From positions 6,151,501-6,215,500 of the forward strand of contig NZ_CP108067.1 in assembly GCF_036178145.1 (NCBI RefSeq): a stretch of 64,000 nt of DNA, given 5' to 3'. Positions 1 to 8,476 of this stretch are shown piece by piece. The position numbers and the translations under genes are program-made. Each line of letters starts with the position of its first letter. Positions within the stretch are counted from its first letter, which is position 1. The notes under the pieces are model-generated. The model saw only the letters and a program-made list of their open reading frames with translations, did not search any database and had not been told where the DNA came from. The DNA is from Streptomyces sp. NBC_00273 (GTDB lineage: Bacteria > Actinomycetota > Actinomycetes > Streptomycetales > Streptomycetaceae).

Positions 1-9
1 GGGTGGTGT

Positions 10-115
10 GGGGCGGTGCCCCGCCGGAATGTCTCCTCGGCTCGCGCGGTGCGGCACGTCGCGGTGGTGCTCGGTGGTGCGCGCTCGTCCTGCGGGGACA
101 CTCCACCGTGTCCCC
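10..115 (-). repeat. Dispersed element, copy A
   Basis: On the minus strand this stretch reads: a hairpin with stem GGGGACAC/GTGTCCCC (115 to 94), the box GCAGGACGAGCGCGC, about 30 variable bases, the box GCGAGCCGAGGAGAC (45 to 31), and a GGGGC/GCCCC mini-hairpin (22 to 10). The same order and spacing recur at 51545-51653, and partly at 171-257. In one frame copies A and C keep the peptide strings SPQDERA, ARAEE and RGTAP. I do not recognise a named element. Confidence 0.6.
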
Positions 116-170
116 ACCCCACGGCAAGGCTCCGACAGTGGCCCCGAAGCCGCCCCGACGCGTGGGGAGC

Positions 171-257
171 GGGGACGGTGAGGGGTGTCCCCGCAGGACG
201 AGCGCGCGACCGCTGGGTACTGCCGAGACATACCCGCACGCGCCGAGCCGAGGAGAT
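171..257 (+). repeat. Dispersed element, copy B (partial)
   Basis: This second copy points away from copy A. It has GGGGAC (171-176), GTCCCC (187-192), the box GCAGGACGAGCGCGC (193-207) and CCGAGCCGAGGAGAT (243-257). The 3' mini-hairpin is not preserved, and the spacer length breaks the reading frame seen in copies A and C. Copies A and B thus form a large inverted repeat about 170 bases wide upstream of the DUF445 gene. Confidence 0.55.
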
Positions 258-340
258 ACCCCTGTCCGGCCCCGCGCACCGGCCCGCACCACGCCCGGAT
301 CCCGGCCCACAGCACGACCCGGACCCGCCCGGGCGCGTAC

Positions 341-446
341 CCCGGGCTATCACTGACCACCCGCGGGAGCGGACCGGCCCGTAGGGCAGGGGTACCCGGG
401 GCCGCGCCCCGGGTTGTCATCGTCGCCCCCGCGGGAGCGGACTGGC
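341..446 (+). repeat. Direct repeat and hairpin upstream of the DUF445 gene
   Basis: Two imperfect copies of a roughly 38-base unit, each starting CCCCGGG and ending CCGCGGGAGCGGACYGG, lie at about 341-377 and 408-446. Between them is a perfect stem ACCCGGGGC/GCCCCGGGT (394-402 and 406-414) with a 3-base loop. This may be a duplicated regulatory region for the gene starting at 527, or an end-of-transcript hairpin for something upstream of the window. Confidence 0.4.
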
Positions 447-526
447 GTGGCGGGAACTCCTCGTCCCGCCCAGGAGTCGGATGCTATGCAGACAAAACCG
501 GCGCCCCCGGGGGAAGGCAGGAGCAC

Positions 527-1846
527 GTGGAGAACCGCAGCACCACCGGAGGTACCGCACCACCGCCACCCACCCGCGGCGCGTTCGTGTTCAGCGCCGC
601 CGACGAGGAGCGCCGCCGCGGGGTCCGCCGGATGAAGGCCACCGCGACCGGGCTGCTGATCCTGGTCGCGCTGGTCTACGTACTGGCCAAGTACGCCCAG
701 CACGCCTGGGGCGCGGGCGGCTGGGCCGCGTACGTCGCCGCCGCGGCCGAGGCCGGCATGGTCGGCGCGCTCGCGGACTGGTTCGCCGTGACCGCCCTCT
801 TCCGGCGCCCGCTCGGCCTGCCCATCCCGCACACCGCGATCATCCCGACCAAGAAGGACCAGCTCGGCGTCACCCTGGGCGAGTTCGTCGGGGAGAACTT
901 CCTCTCCGCCGACGTGGTCCGGGCCCGGCTCCACGCCCTCGGCATCGGCGGCCGGCTCGGTTCCTGGCTCGCCGAGCCCGAGCACGCCGACCGGGTCACG
1001 GCCGAGCTTGCGGCCGCCCTGCGCGGCGCGCTCACCGTGCTGCGCGACTCCGACGTGCAGGCCGTCGTGGGCGAGGCCATCACCCGGCGCGCCGAGACCG
1101 CCGAGATCGCGCCGGGCATCGGCAAGACCCTGGGGCGGGTGGTCGAGGACGGCGGCCACCGCCGCGCCGTCGACCTCATCTGCGCCAAGGCCCACGACTG
1201 GCTCGTCACGCACGGGGCCTCGATCACGGACGCGGTCCAGGGCGGCGCTCCGGGCTGGACCCCGCGGTTCGTGGACCGCAAGGTGGGCGAGCGCGTCTAC
1301 AAGGAGCTGCTGCGCTTCGTCACGGAGATGCGGGACATGCCCGAGCATCCGGCGCGCGGGGCGGTGGACCGCTTCCTGACGGACTTCGCGGCCGATCTCC
1401 AGTCGGACACGGAGACCCGCGCGAAGGTGGAGCGGCTCAAGTCCGAGATCCTGGCGCGCGACGAGGTCCAGGACGTCATCGCCTCCGCCTGGTCGGCGAT
1501 CCGGTCGATGATCATCTCGGCGGCGGAGGACGAGCAGAGCGAGCTGCGCCTGCGGGTCCGCGCCTCGCTGATCTCCTTCGGTGCGCGGCTGGCCACCGAC
1601 GGCCGCCTGCAGGCGAAGGTCGAGGGATGGATCGAGGGCGCGGTCGTCTACGTCGTCACCACCTACCGGACCGAGATCACCTCGCTGATCACGGACACGG
1701 TGGCGGGCTGGGACGCCGAGCACACCTCCCGCAAGATCGAGGCCCACATCGGCCGTGACCTGCAGTTCATCCGAATCAACGGCACGGTGGTCGGCGCCCT
1801 GGCGGGCCTGCTGATCTATACGGTGTCCCGTGCCTTCGGGGCGTAG
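527..1846 (+). CDS. DUF445 family membrane protein
   Basis: This 439-residue protein is of the DUF445 (YheB/YjiN) type. The core is recognisable from the segment running from the first membrane helix (around residue 40) into GALADWFAVTALFRRP and a basic patch, followed by long amphipathic helices and a final hydrophobic helix (VVGALAGLLIYTV). The function of the family is not established. The GTG at 527 follows GGCAGGAG, while the upstream in-frame extension runs through repeats and looks non-coding. The 3' end overlaps the convergent gene on the other strand by 31 bases. Confidence 0.85.
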   Translation: MENRSTTGGTAPPPPTRGAFVFSAADEERRRGVRRMKATATGLLILVALVYVLAKYAQHAWGAGGWAAYVAAAAEAGMVGALADWFAVTALFRRPLGLPIPHTAIIPTKKDQLGVTLGEFVGENFLSADVVRARLHALGIGGRLGSWLAEPEHADRVTAELAAALRGALTVLRDSDVQAVVGEAITRRAETAEIAPGIGKTLGRVVEDGGHRRAVDLICAKAHDWLVTHGASITDAVQGGAPGWTPRFVDRKVGERVYKELLRFVTEMRDMPEHPARGAVDRFLTDFAADLQSDTETRAKVERLKSEILARDEVQDVIASAWSAIRSMIISAAEDEQSELRLRVRASLISFGARLATDGRLQAKVEGWIEGAVVYVVTTYRTEITSLITDTVAGWDAEHTSRKIEAHIGRDLQFIRINGTVVGALAGLLIYTVSRAFGA

Positions 1847-2853
1847 GGCGGCGGGAGCGGCAGTTCCAGCTGGGCGTGTCCGCGGGTGGTGACCTGCGGG
1901 GGCGCGGGGCGGGCGGCGCCCAGTACCAGGAGGGCGCGCAGGGCGGCGATCACGTCCGCCGGTCTGTCGCGCAGGATCCCGGGGGTCGTGCTGGCCACCA
2001 GGACGCCCCGGGACTCCAGGCGCAGCCGCCGGTGCAGGGTGGCCTGCCAGGCGTCGCGCGTGTAGTGGTACTCCGCGGAGTCGATCTCCAGGGCCACGCC
2101 CTCCTCGGGCCAGTACGCGTCCGGGCTGGCGAGGAAGGCCCCGTCCGGGTCGTGGAGGCGGGCGTTCCAGAGCGGGGCCGGGAGGTCGGTCGCCGCCAGG
2201 GCGTCGCGTGCGCGGCCCTCGGCGATCGAGCGGACGCCGGCGACCAGCTCCGCGGCCGCGGCCCGTACGGCGGGGCGGCCGCGGACGCGGGCCGCGCGCA
2301 GTTCGGCGTGCAGGTCGCGCGGGTGGCACCAGCCGCCCTGGACGACGTTGGCCAGTACGGAGCGCACCAGGTCGGCGTCGGCATCGTCCGTGCGGGCCGC
2401 GAAGTCGGCGGCGGCCCGGATCGGGCGGGCGCTGGGGACGCCGCGGACGTGGAGGGTGGCGGGCCAGCGCGAGGTGGAGCAGGGCCGGACCCGGCCGGTG
2501 GCGGCCGGCGAGCGCGGGGCGCGGACGAGGACGTCCAGCGGTTCGGGCGGGGCGTCGCGGATGCCCAGGAGGGCGAGCGCGGCGCCGCCGGTGAGTGCGG
2601 CGGTGGACCCGGAGAGCGGATCGGCCGCGGGGTGGGCGGCGTACAGGACGGCGGAGAGCGCCTGCTGTTTGGCGTCGGGCGGGCCGGTCTGTAGGAGGTA
2701 CACCCGTGGCAGGAGCCGCTGCCAGGGGCCTCCGCTACGGCTGCGGCCGCTGATGGTGGCGGCCGGGATCCCGGCCTGCGTGAGCTGGTGGTAGGTGGCC
2801 ATGTTGAGCTGCCGCTGGGCCAGGCGGGCGAGGGAAGTGCCGTGAGTGATCAT
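1816..2853 (-). CDS. AbiEi/DUF559-like endonuclease-type protein
   Basis: This is a 345-residue actinobacterial protein. Its N-terminal part looks like a small helical/winged domain found in AbiEi-like proteins. The C-terminal part carries a restriction-endonuclease-like segment with EIDSAEYHY around residue 258, followed by RRLRLESRGVLVAS, which resembles the very-short-patch-repair/DUF559 fold. No antitoxin or toxin partner is adjacent, so a role in defence is only a guess. The ATG at 2853 is used; ATG 2802 (MATYHQ) is an alternative that keeps the conserved region. It is convergent with, and overlaps, the DUF445 gene. Confidence 0.65.
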   Translation of the reverse strand: MITHGTSLARLAQRQLNMATYHQLTQAGIPAATISGRSRSGGPWQRLLPRVYLLQTGPPDAKQQALSAVLYAAHPAADPLSGSTAALTGGAALALLGIRDAPPEPLDVLVRAPRSPAATGRVRPCSTSRWPATLHVRGVPSARPIRAAADFAARTDDADADLVRSVLANVVQGGWCHPRDLHAELRAARVRGRPAVRAAAAELVAGVRSIAEGRARDALAATDLPAPLWNARLHDPDGAFLASPDAYWPEEGVALEIDSAEYHYTRDAWQATLHRRLRLESRGVLVASTTPGILRDRPADVIAALRALLVLGAARPAPPQVTTRGHAQLELPLPPPYAPKARDTV

Positions 2854-2887
2854 GCCCCGGGTATGCCCGGTGGGGCGTGCCCGATGC

Positions 2888-3424
2888 TCAGGCCGAGGGG
2901 TGGTTCGGGGCGAGGAAGACGACGACGCCGTTCTGCGTGCCGGGCAGGGGGGTGACCTCGTGCCAGCCGAGGCGCCGGTAGGTGGCGACGGTGTCGGTGG
3001 CCATCCGGGCGGTCAGCAGCCAGGCGCGCTCGTCGGGGGCGTCGGCGGTGATCTCGGCGAGGAGGGCGCGTCCGGTGCCGGTCCCACGGGCGTGCGGGCG
3101 TACGGCGAGCTCGTCGATCTCCAGGGCGCCGATGAGGAGTTCCCGGACGCGCTGCCGGCCGAGCTGCGCGGAGACCTGCCCGTAGCCGCGGTCGCGGGGG
3201 AAGGTCTTGGGGGTCAGCCAGCCGGTGGCGAAGCCGTCGATGCCCGCGGGTGACTGCGCGAACGCGGTACGGAAACCGGCGCGGCGGCTGTCGGCCTGGA
3301 GCCGTAGGGAGAACTGGCGAATGGTTTCTTCGTCCTCGTTCCAAGGGGGCGCGGAGAACACTTCGCTGTAGGCGTCGGCCAGTTCGTCCGAGAGGTCCAG
3401 CACGGCCGGTCCGTAACAGATCAC
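2888..3424 (-). CDS. GNAT family N-acetyltransferase
   Basis: This 178-residue protein carries the GNAT fold. The acetyl-CoA binding segment is ELAVRPHARGTGTGRALL (the R-x-x-G-x-G/A loop) near residues 107-124, and a C-terminal strand has YRRLGWHEV. The N-terminal half is the variable substrate-recognition part. The substrate cannot be read from the sequence. It is transcribed in the same direction as the upstream gene in the order GNAT, then the AbiEi-like gene, separated by 34 bases, so the two may be cotranscribed. Confidence 0.8.
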   Translation of the reverse strand: MICYGPAVLDLSDELADAYSEVFSAPPWNEDEETIRQFSLRLQADSRRAGFRTAFAQSPAGIDGFATGWLTPKTFPRDRGYGQVSAQLGRQRVRELLIGALEIDELAVRPHARGTGTGRALLAEITADAPDERAWLLTARMATDTVATYRRLGWHEVTPLPGTQNGVVVFLAPNHPSA

Positions 3425-3610
3425 GTTTGCAGCTCCTTGGGCCGGCTTGGGCGGGTTGGGTCGTATCGCCCGTGTAGGAGAGTGAATCTACGCCGGGGAG
3501 GTTCCACGGAGGGCGCCTGCGCGGATCCGGAGGGTGTGCGACAAATCCGACTTCCGTACGGTGGCCCGGCCCGCCCGTATCGCCGCCCCCGGGCCCGGCG
3601 TTGAACCCGT

Positions 3611-3802
3611 GTGTCCAGCTCTCTCCTGCGCAAAGCCCTGGTCGGCCTCGCCGCGTGCGCCGTGGCGTTCTTCATCACCCTGGGCGTCATCGCCGTCCTG
3701 CCCCGCGCCGTCCAGGACACCGTCCCGCCCGGCGTCCTCGGTGGAGCCGTCGTGGTCCTGGGCGTGACGACCGCGCGCCGCTTCGTGCGGCGCGCGCGTT
3801 AG
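3611..3802 (+). CDS. Small membrane protein, 63 aa
   Basis: A short GTG-start gene with two predicted hydrophobic stretches (roughly residues 9-29 and 38-54), a basic N-terminus and the basic tail ARRFVRRAR, consistent with a two-helix inner-membrane protein. It is followed after 39 bases by another small membrane protein on the same strand. There is no recognisable family and no functional assignment. Confidence 0.5.
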   Translation: MSSSLLRKALVGLAACAVAFFITLGVIAVLPRAVQDTVPPGVLGGAVVVLGVTTARRFVRRAR

Positions 3803-3841
3803 CCTCGTCCGGAGACGTTCGAACGGCTGGAGGACTCCACG

Positions 3842-4138
3842 ATGGCGCAGATTCCCACCTCGGCACTAGCGGCGGCCGGCCTGGTCGGCGGCTACGCCAC
3901 GGCCCGCTGGACCGGCGTACGCCCGCTCGGCGGCGTGGTCCTCGCGGCCGCCGGCACCGTCGCGGTCCGCGAATGGCACCGCCGCACGACCCCGACGACG
4001 ACGGCCCTCCTCGGCGCGGCCTACGTCGCCGCGTTCGCGGGATCGCACCCCTTGGCGAAGAAGATCGGCGCCTGGCCGGCGGTCTTCACGGCCGCCGCCG
4101 CGGTGGCCACGGCCTCCTACGCGGCGGCGGACCGCTGA
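3842..4138 (+). CDS. Small hydrophobic protein, 98 aa
   Basis: An Ala/Gly/Val-rich protein with several short hydrophobic segments, probably membrane associated. The ATG at 3842 is preceded by CTGGAGGACT, a convincing ribosome binding site. Codon use fits a real Streptomyces gene, with third positions almost all G or C. I do not recognise the family. It probably shares a transcript with the 63-residue gene upstream. Confidence 0.6.
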   Translation: MAQIPTSALAAAGLVGGYATARWTGVRPLGGVVLAAAGTVAVREWHRRTTPTTTALLGAAYVAAFAGSHPLAKKIGAWPAVFTAAAAVATASYAAADR

Positions 4139-4152
4139 GGAGCACTGCGTTC

Positions 4153-5148
4153 TCAGCCCCCGTGGCACTCCGAGTACGGCTTGCCCGACGCGCACCAGCA
4201 GGAGGCCGTGGGGGTCGGGGGCCACGGGGTGGCCTTGCCGCGGGCCGCCAGGGTCGTGGCGTATTCGGCCAGGAGGGACGGGGAGGCCGGGGAGGTCTTC
4301 TCCGATGCGGCGAAGGCCTCGTAGGAGGGGACGCTCGCCGTGACGATGCCCAGGTTCGTGGTGCCCGAGGCGGCCAGGGCGCGCAGGGAGGTTTCGATCT
4401 CCCGCAGGTGGGCCTCGTGCGAAGGGTATTCGGAGGCGAGGGTCGGGTAGCTGGTCAGCAGCTCTGACAGTTCGCGCTGCGGCCAGTGCAGGATCGCCAC
4501 CGGGAAGGGGCGGGAGAGGGCCGCGCGGCGGTCGCCCAGTTCGGCGCGCAGGCGGGCGATCTCGGCGCGCAGTTCGGCGGGGTCGTCGGAGCCCAGGGCC
4601 CAGATGCGTTTCGGGTCGTGGAGCTCGTCGAGGGGGATCGGGCCGATGTGGCGGGTGTCCGCGACCATGTCCCAGTCGTCGTGCGGGAGCCCGAGGAGGC
4701 GGCGTACGCGGTGGCGGCCCGTGAGGAGGGCGGTGGTGGCCGGGGTCAGCGGATCGTCCTCCGCGATGAGGAGGGTGGCCGCCTCGGTGAAGCAGTCGTG
4801 CGAGGCCTCCAACTCGTCGTGGGCCTCCAGGGCTTCTGCGATGACCTCCCACGGCGCCGGGTCCTTGGGCGAGGCGGCGCGGATGCCCGTGATGAGGGCG
4901 CGCGCCTCCGCCTCGTGGCCGTACTCCCAGAGGTTCGCCGCCTGGAGGGCCTTGATCAGGTGGGGGTCGGCGGGCGAGGAGGAGAGGAGTTGGTCGTACA
5001 GGGCACTCGCCCGGTCGCGTGCGTCGGCCAGTTCGAGGTGGGCCGCGGCCTGGAGGAGCAAGGGCTCCTGGTCCTCGGGGTAGCGGGTCGCCGTGCGGAT
5101 GAGGCGCTCGGCTTCGGCGATGTGCTCGGCAGGCGTGTCGGGGCGCAT
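4153..5148 (-). CDS. TPR-like protein with C-terminal SEC-C motif
   Basis: This 331-residue protein starts with tetratricopeptide-type helical repeats (residues about 5-120, with alternating AEAERLIRTA and DRASALYDQLL helices). It ends in a SEC-C zinc-binding motif: CWCASGKPYSECHG, that is C-x-C-x8-C-H. SEC-C domains bind zinc and usually mediate protein contacts, as in SecA. The middle region is helical and unassigned. It is divergent from the sortase gene, with 47 bases between the starts. Confidence 0.75.
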   Translation of the reverse strand: MRPDTPAEHIAEAERLIRTATRYPEDQEPLLLQAAAHLELADARDRASALYDQLLSSSPADPHLIKALQAANLWEYGHEAEARALITGIRAASPKDPAPWEVIAEALEAHDELEASHDCFTEAATLLIAEDDPLTPATTALLTGRHRVRRLLGLPHDDWDMVADTRHIGPIPLDELHDPKRIWALGSDDPAELRAEIARLRAELGDRRAALSRPFPVAILHWPQRELSELLTSYPTLASEYPSHEAHLREIETSLRALAASGTTNLGIVTASVPSYEAFAASEKTSPASPSLLAEYATTLAARGKATPWPPTPTASCWCASGKPYSECHGG

Positions 5149-5195
5149 GGTTCACACCGTACTGCTGCTGGTCAGTTGGCGGGGGAGGACTTAGG

Positions 5196-6059
5196 GTGCC
5201 GCCCGTGCGAGATCGCGTACCCGTGGTGGTGCAGGGGAGCGGCCGGCGGGGGCGCCGGGCCGGTCTCGCGGGGGTGTTGTGGGCGGGCGCCGAGCTGATC
5301 GTCACCGTGGGGGTGGTGGTCCTGTTGCTGGTGGTGCATCAGGTGTGGTGGACCAATCGGCAGGCCGCGGCCGGTGCGCAGGAGCAGGTCCGGGCGCTGG
5401 AGCGGTCCTGGGGTGATGGTCCCGACCGTGGTTCCGGGGCGGGGGCCGGTGGCGGGGCCGGGGCGGGGGTCGGTGGCGTTGGCGTTCCGGCGGCGGGGTC
5501 GGAGCCGAGCGGGCCGGCGGATTCCGGGGCGGCGGATTCCGGGGCGGCGCCCGCGGCGACCCGGGCCGCCCGGCCCGCCGCCGGGGCCGGCGGGCCCGGC
5601 GGGCCTTCCGAGCGGGACCGGGCGTACGCCGTGCTGCGCATCCCGCGCCTCGGGCTCGTCGTGCCCGTCGCGCAGGGCGTGGACAAGCGGGCCGTCCTGG
5701 ACAAGGGCTACGCCGGGCAGTACCCGGGGACCGCCGGGCCGGGGGCGCAGGGGAACTTCGCGCTGGCCGGGCACCGGAACACGCACGGCGAGCCGTTCCG
5801 GTACGTGAACCGGCTGCGGGCGGGCGACGAGCTGATCGTCGACGTGCGCGGGCGCCGGTTCACGTACGTGGTCGGGAAGGTCCTGGGCGAGACCACCGAG
5901 CGGGACACCGGGGTGATCGCGCCCGTGCCGCGCAGCGTGGTGAAACCGGACCAGGGGTACAGCGAGCCCGGGGCGTACATCACGCTCACCACCTGCACGC
6001 CCGAGTACAGCTCGAAGTACCGGCTGGTGGTCTGGGGGACCCTACTCAAGTCTTCCTGA
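5196..6059 (+). CDS. Class E sortase
   Basis: A cell-surface transpeptidase of 287 residues. It has an N-terminal cytoplasmic segment, one membrane helix (about 33-53), a long Gly/Ala/Pro-rich stalk (about 75-145) and the catalytic barrel. The catalytic triad is visible as H193 (AGHRNTHG), C267 (TLTTC) and R276. Class E enzymes cleave LAxTG signals and attach proteins to peptidoglycan; the secreted protein at 11068-11811 ends with LAHTG and is a candidate substrate. The stalk is built from short DNA repeats, including two copies of GGATTCCGGGGCGGC. GTG 5205 is an alternative start. Confidence 0.88.
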   Translation: MPPVRDRVPVVVQGSGRRGRRAGLAGVLWAGAELIVTVGVVVLLLVVHQVWWTNRQAAAGAQEQVRALERSWGDGPDRGSGAGAGGGAGAGVGGVGVPAAGSEPSGPADSGAADSGAAPAATRAARPAAGAGGPGGPSERDRAYAVLRIPRLGLVVPVAQGVDKRAVLDKGYAGQYPGTAGPGAQGNFALAGHRNTHGEPFRYVNRLRAGDELIVDVRGRRFTYVVGKVLGETTERDTGVIAPVPRSVVKPDQGYSEPGAYITLTTCTPEYSSKYRLVVWGTLLKSS

Positions 6060-6155
6060 CCTCGATACTTCCGGCCGATGGATCTGCCGGTGGGCGCGGT
6101 TACCATCGATGTCGTACGAGAGTTCGTGCGCGGGAGTGGAGAGGGGGAGGTCCGT

Positions 6156-6509
6156 ATGGCTCGGCAACGACACGACGACGGCCGCCTGCTGTCCTACGCC
6201 CTGTTCGCGCGGACCTCGCGGGCCCTCGCCCTGCTGCTCCCGCTCGTGCTGCTCGGGGGACTCCTCGGGCTGTTCGCCGGGGAGGGCGGGCTGGGCGCCG
6301 TGGTGGTCGCCCTCGCGGCCACCGTCGCCGTGGGCACCGCGGCCCTCGCCGCTGCCGCGCGGCTCGTGCGGCCCGTGCCGCCGCACCGAATACGCACCGC
6401 GATCCGTGATCGCGAGCAGCGCACGGCCTTCCTGCCGCAGCGCGATCCCGATGCCTCGGGCCGGTCGAGGCCCAGGGCGCCCGGCCGTCTCGTCCCGACG
6501 GCCGCGTAG
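6156..6509 (+). CDS. DUF6412-type small membrane protein
   Basis: A 117-residue protein with two hydrophobic segments (about 19-41 and 45-68) and a basic, Arg/Pro-rich cytoplasmic tail. The ATG at 6156 follows GAGAGGGGGAGG, a strong ribosome binding site, and removes an unlikely upstream extension. Proteins of this kind sit immediately upstream of a YidC/Oxa1-like gene in streptomycetes, as here, which suggests a joint role. The function is unknown. Confidence 0.7.
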   Translation: MARQRHDDGRLLSYALFARTSRALALLLPLVLLGGLLGLFAGEGGLGAVVVALAATVAVGTAALAAAARLVRPVPPHRIRTAIRDREQRTAFLPQRDPDASGRSRPRAPGRLVPTAA

Positions 6510-6623
6510 GGGCGCGCAGTACTTCTCGCCTTCTGCTGACTGATCACTGTTGTCGCCCCTCGCGGGTCGTCACGCCGAAATGCATCTCTTTCGACGTTCG
6601 ACGAGACCCTCCGGAGGGCCCGC

Positions 6624-7406
6624 GTGTCCGTTTTCACCCACCTTGTTGCTGAGCTGGGCCGGCTTTTGGAGCCGGTGCTGGCGCAGTCCGCGACCGCTGC
6701 CGCGATCGTGCTGTTCACCGTGCTCGTACGGCTCGCGCTGCACCCGCTGAGTCGGGCCGCCTTCCGGGGAGCGACTCCTGCGGCGGGGTGCCTGCCGATC
6801 CTGCTGCAGTTGCCGGTGTTCTTCGTGATGTACCAGGCGTTCTCCTCCGCCGAGGTGGGCGGGAAGGCGAACGAGCTGCTCGGGCACCGGCTCTTCGCCG
6901 CGCCGCTGGGGGCCCGGTGGACAGAGGCGCTGGGCGAGGGCGGCCCGTTCGGGGCGCAGGGGCTGGTGTTCCTCGGGCTGTTCGGGGCGATCGCAGTGGT
7001 GGCCGCCTGGAGTGCGGTGCGGGGGCGCCGGACGGCTGCCTCGGTCGCGGCTGCCGCTGCCGCTGACCCGAAGAAGCCGGCCGGTCGGGTCGCCCCCAAG
7101 GGCGGGGCGAAGGCCGGGGCGAAGGTTGGAACGAAGGCCGGAACGAAGGCGGGGGCCACGGCGGGGGCCGGGGTCGGGGTCATGGCCGAGGTGAGCGCCG
7201 AGCAGCAGGAGGTCATGCGCAAGCTGGGCGGCGTACTGCCCCTGCTGTCCTTCGGGACGCTGATCACGGCCGCCGTGGTGCCACTGGCCGCGGGGCTGTA
7301 CCTGCTGACCACCACCGCGTGGTCGGTGGCGGAGCGGGCCTGGCTCCAGTACCGCAAGGAGCGGGCGGAGCGGCTGACGGATGGAGGCGAGCGTTCCAGT
7401 CTGTGA
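6624..7406 (+). CDS. YidC/Oxa1-like membrane insertase paralogue
   Basis: This 260-residue protein resembles the YidC/Oxa1/Alb3 family: an amphipathic start, a hydrophobic helix, a cytoplasmic loop with RAAFRGATPAAGCLPILLQLPVFFVMYQAF (residues about 48-77), then further helices. It lacks the large periplasmic domain of Gram-negative YidC and is shorter than the housekeeping insertase, so it is probably a specialised paralogue. An unusual Lys/Ala/Gly repeat (about residues 160-188) sits in the loop before the last helices. It probably shares an operon with the DUF6412 gene 114 bases upstream. Confidence 0.75.
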   Translation: MSVFTHLVAELGRLLEPVLAQSATAAAIVLFTVLVRLALHPLSRAAFRGATPAAGCLPILLQLPVFFVMYQAFSSAEVGGKANELLGHRLFAAPLGARWTEALGEGGPFGAQGLVFLGLFGAIAVVAAWSAVRGRRTAASVAAAAAADPKKPAGRVAPKGGAKAGAKVGTKAGTKAGATAGAGVGVMAEVSAEQQEVMRKLGGVLPLLSFGTLITAAVVPLAAGLYLLTTTAWSVAERAWLQYRKERAERLTDGGERSSL

Positions 7407-7529
7407 ACAGGGTCTTGCGGATTGGGTGGTCATCTTGGAGGATCGACCAAATCCTCCGATGGCCGCAACCCATCGGCCGGCCCTGGGCACGCCCCAGGGT
7501 CGACCACCCACGACCACGGGAGAATGCCC

Positions 7530-8387
7530 ATGAAGCTGCTGCGTGTCGGACCCGTAGGGTCGGAGCGCCCCGCGCTGCTCGACCGGGACGGGACCCTGCG
7601 TGACCTGTCCGGCCTGATCACGGATGTGGACGGCGGTCTGCTCGCCGACGACTCGGTCCTGACCCGGGTACGGGACGCGGCCGAGTCCGGTGAGCTTCCG
7701 GTCCTGAGCGGCGAAGGCCTGCGCATCGGTGCCCCGGTCGGCCGCATCGGCAAGGTCGTGGGCATCGGCCTGAACTACTTCGGGCACGCCGCCGAGATCG
7801 GCGCGGAGCCGCCGGCCGAGCCGATCCTGTTCCTGAAGGCCCCGGACACCGTGGTCGGCCCCGACGACACCGTGCTGATCCCGCGCGGCAGCGTGAAGAC
7901 CGACTGGGAGGCCGAGCTCGGCGTCGTCATCGGCAGCACCGCCCGCTACCTGGACTCCGCCGTGCAGGGGCTCGCGCACGTCGGCGGGTACGTGCTGGTC
8001 AACGACGTTTCGGAGCGCGAGTTCCAGATCGAGCGCGGCGGCACCTGGGACAAGGGCAAGAACTGCGAGACCTTCACCCCGCTCGGCCCCTGGCTGCTCA
8101 CCGCCGACGAGGTTCCGAACCCGCAGGTCCTGGACGTGAAGCTGTGGGTCAACGGCGAGCTCAAGCAGGACGGCAACACCTCGGACCAGATCTTCCCGGT
8201 CGGCGAGGTCGTCCGGTACCTGAGCCACTTCATGACCCTGTACCCGGGCGACGTCATCGTCACCGGTACGCCGGGCGGCGTGGCCATGGGCCAGCCGGAG
8301 CCGAAGCCCTACCTGCGGGCCGGTGACGTGGTGGAGGTGGAGATCACGGGTCTCGGCCGTCAGCGCCAGGAGTTCAAGGGCGCGTAG
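7530..8387 (+). CDS. Fumarylacetoacetate hydrolase family protein
   Basis: This 285-residue protein has the FAH fold: an N-terminal cap, then a C-terminal catalytic domain with GIGLNYFGHAAE, FLKAPDTVVGP, DWEAELGVVIG (the metal-binding acidic residues), NDVSEREFQ and VTGTPGGVAMG. Members hydrolyse C-C bonds in diketo acids or decarboxylate ring-cleavage products; the substrate here is unknown. The ATG at 7530 has GGGAGA six bases upstream; ATG 7524 is too close to that site. A strong hairpin follows the stop codon. Confidence 0.85.
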   Translation: MKLLRVGPVGSERPALLDRDGTLRDLSGLITDVDGGLLADDSVLTRVRDAAESGELPVLSGEGLRIGAPVGRIGKVVGIGLNYFGHAAEIGAEPPAEPILFLKAPDTVVGPDDTVLIPRGSVKTDWEAELGVVIGSTARYLDSAVQGLAHVGGYVLVNDVSEREFQIERGGTWDKGKNCETFTPLGPWLLTADEVPNPQVLDVKLWVNGELKQDGNTSDQIFPVGEVVRYLSHFMTLYPGDVIVTGTPGGVAMGQPEPKPYLRAGDVVEVEITGLGRQRQEFKGA

Positions 8388-8401
8388 TCGGGCACGGGCG
8401 A

Positions 8402-8432
8402 GGGGCGGGGCTGCCATCGGCGGCCCCGCCCC
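8402..8432. terminator. Bidirectional hairpin terminator
   Basis: A GGGGCGGGGC/GCCCCGCCCC stem (8402-8411 and 8423-8432) with an inner TGCC/GGCG extension and a 3-base loop. It lies between the convergent FAH-family and Gfo/Idh/MocA genes and can serve both. Confidence 0.75.
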
Positions 8433-8476
8433 TTCCGCGTGCCGTCACCTGCTCCTCGTCTCCGGGGCTTCGGCCT

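Noticed and set aside
350..2329. Long minus-strand open frame opposite the DUF445 gene
   Set aside because: It is a shadow of the GC-rich plus-strand gene, with Arg/Pro/Gly/Ala composition and no family resemblance. The same applies to long open frames opposite 3866-5305, 6570-8417, 23029-25317, 35474-37531 and 52536-54833.
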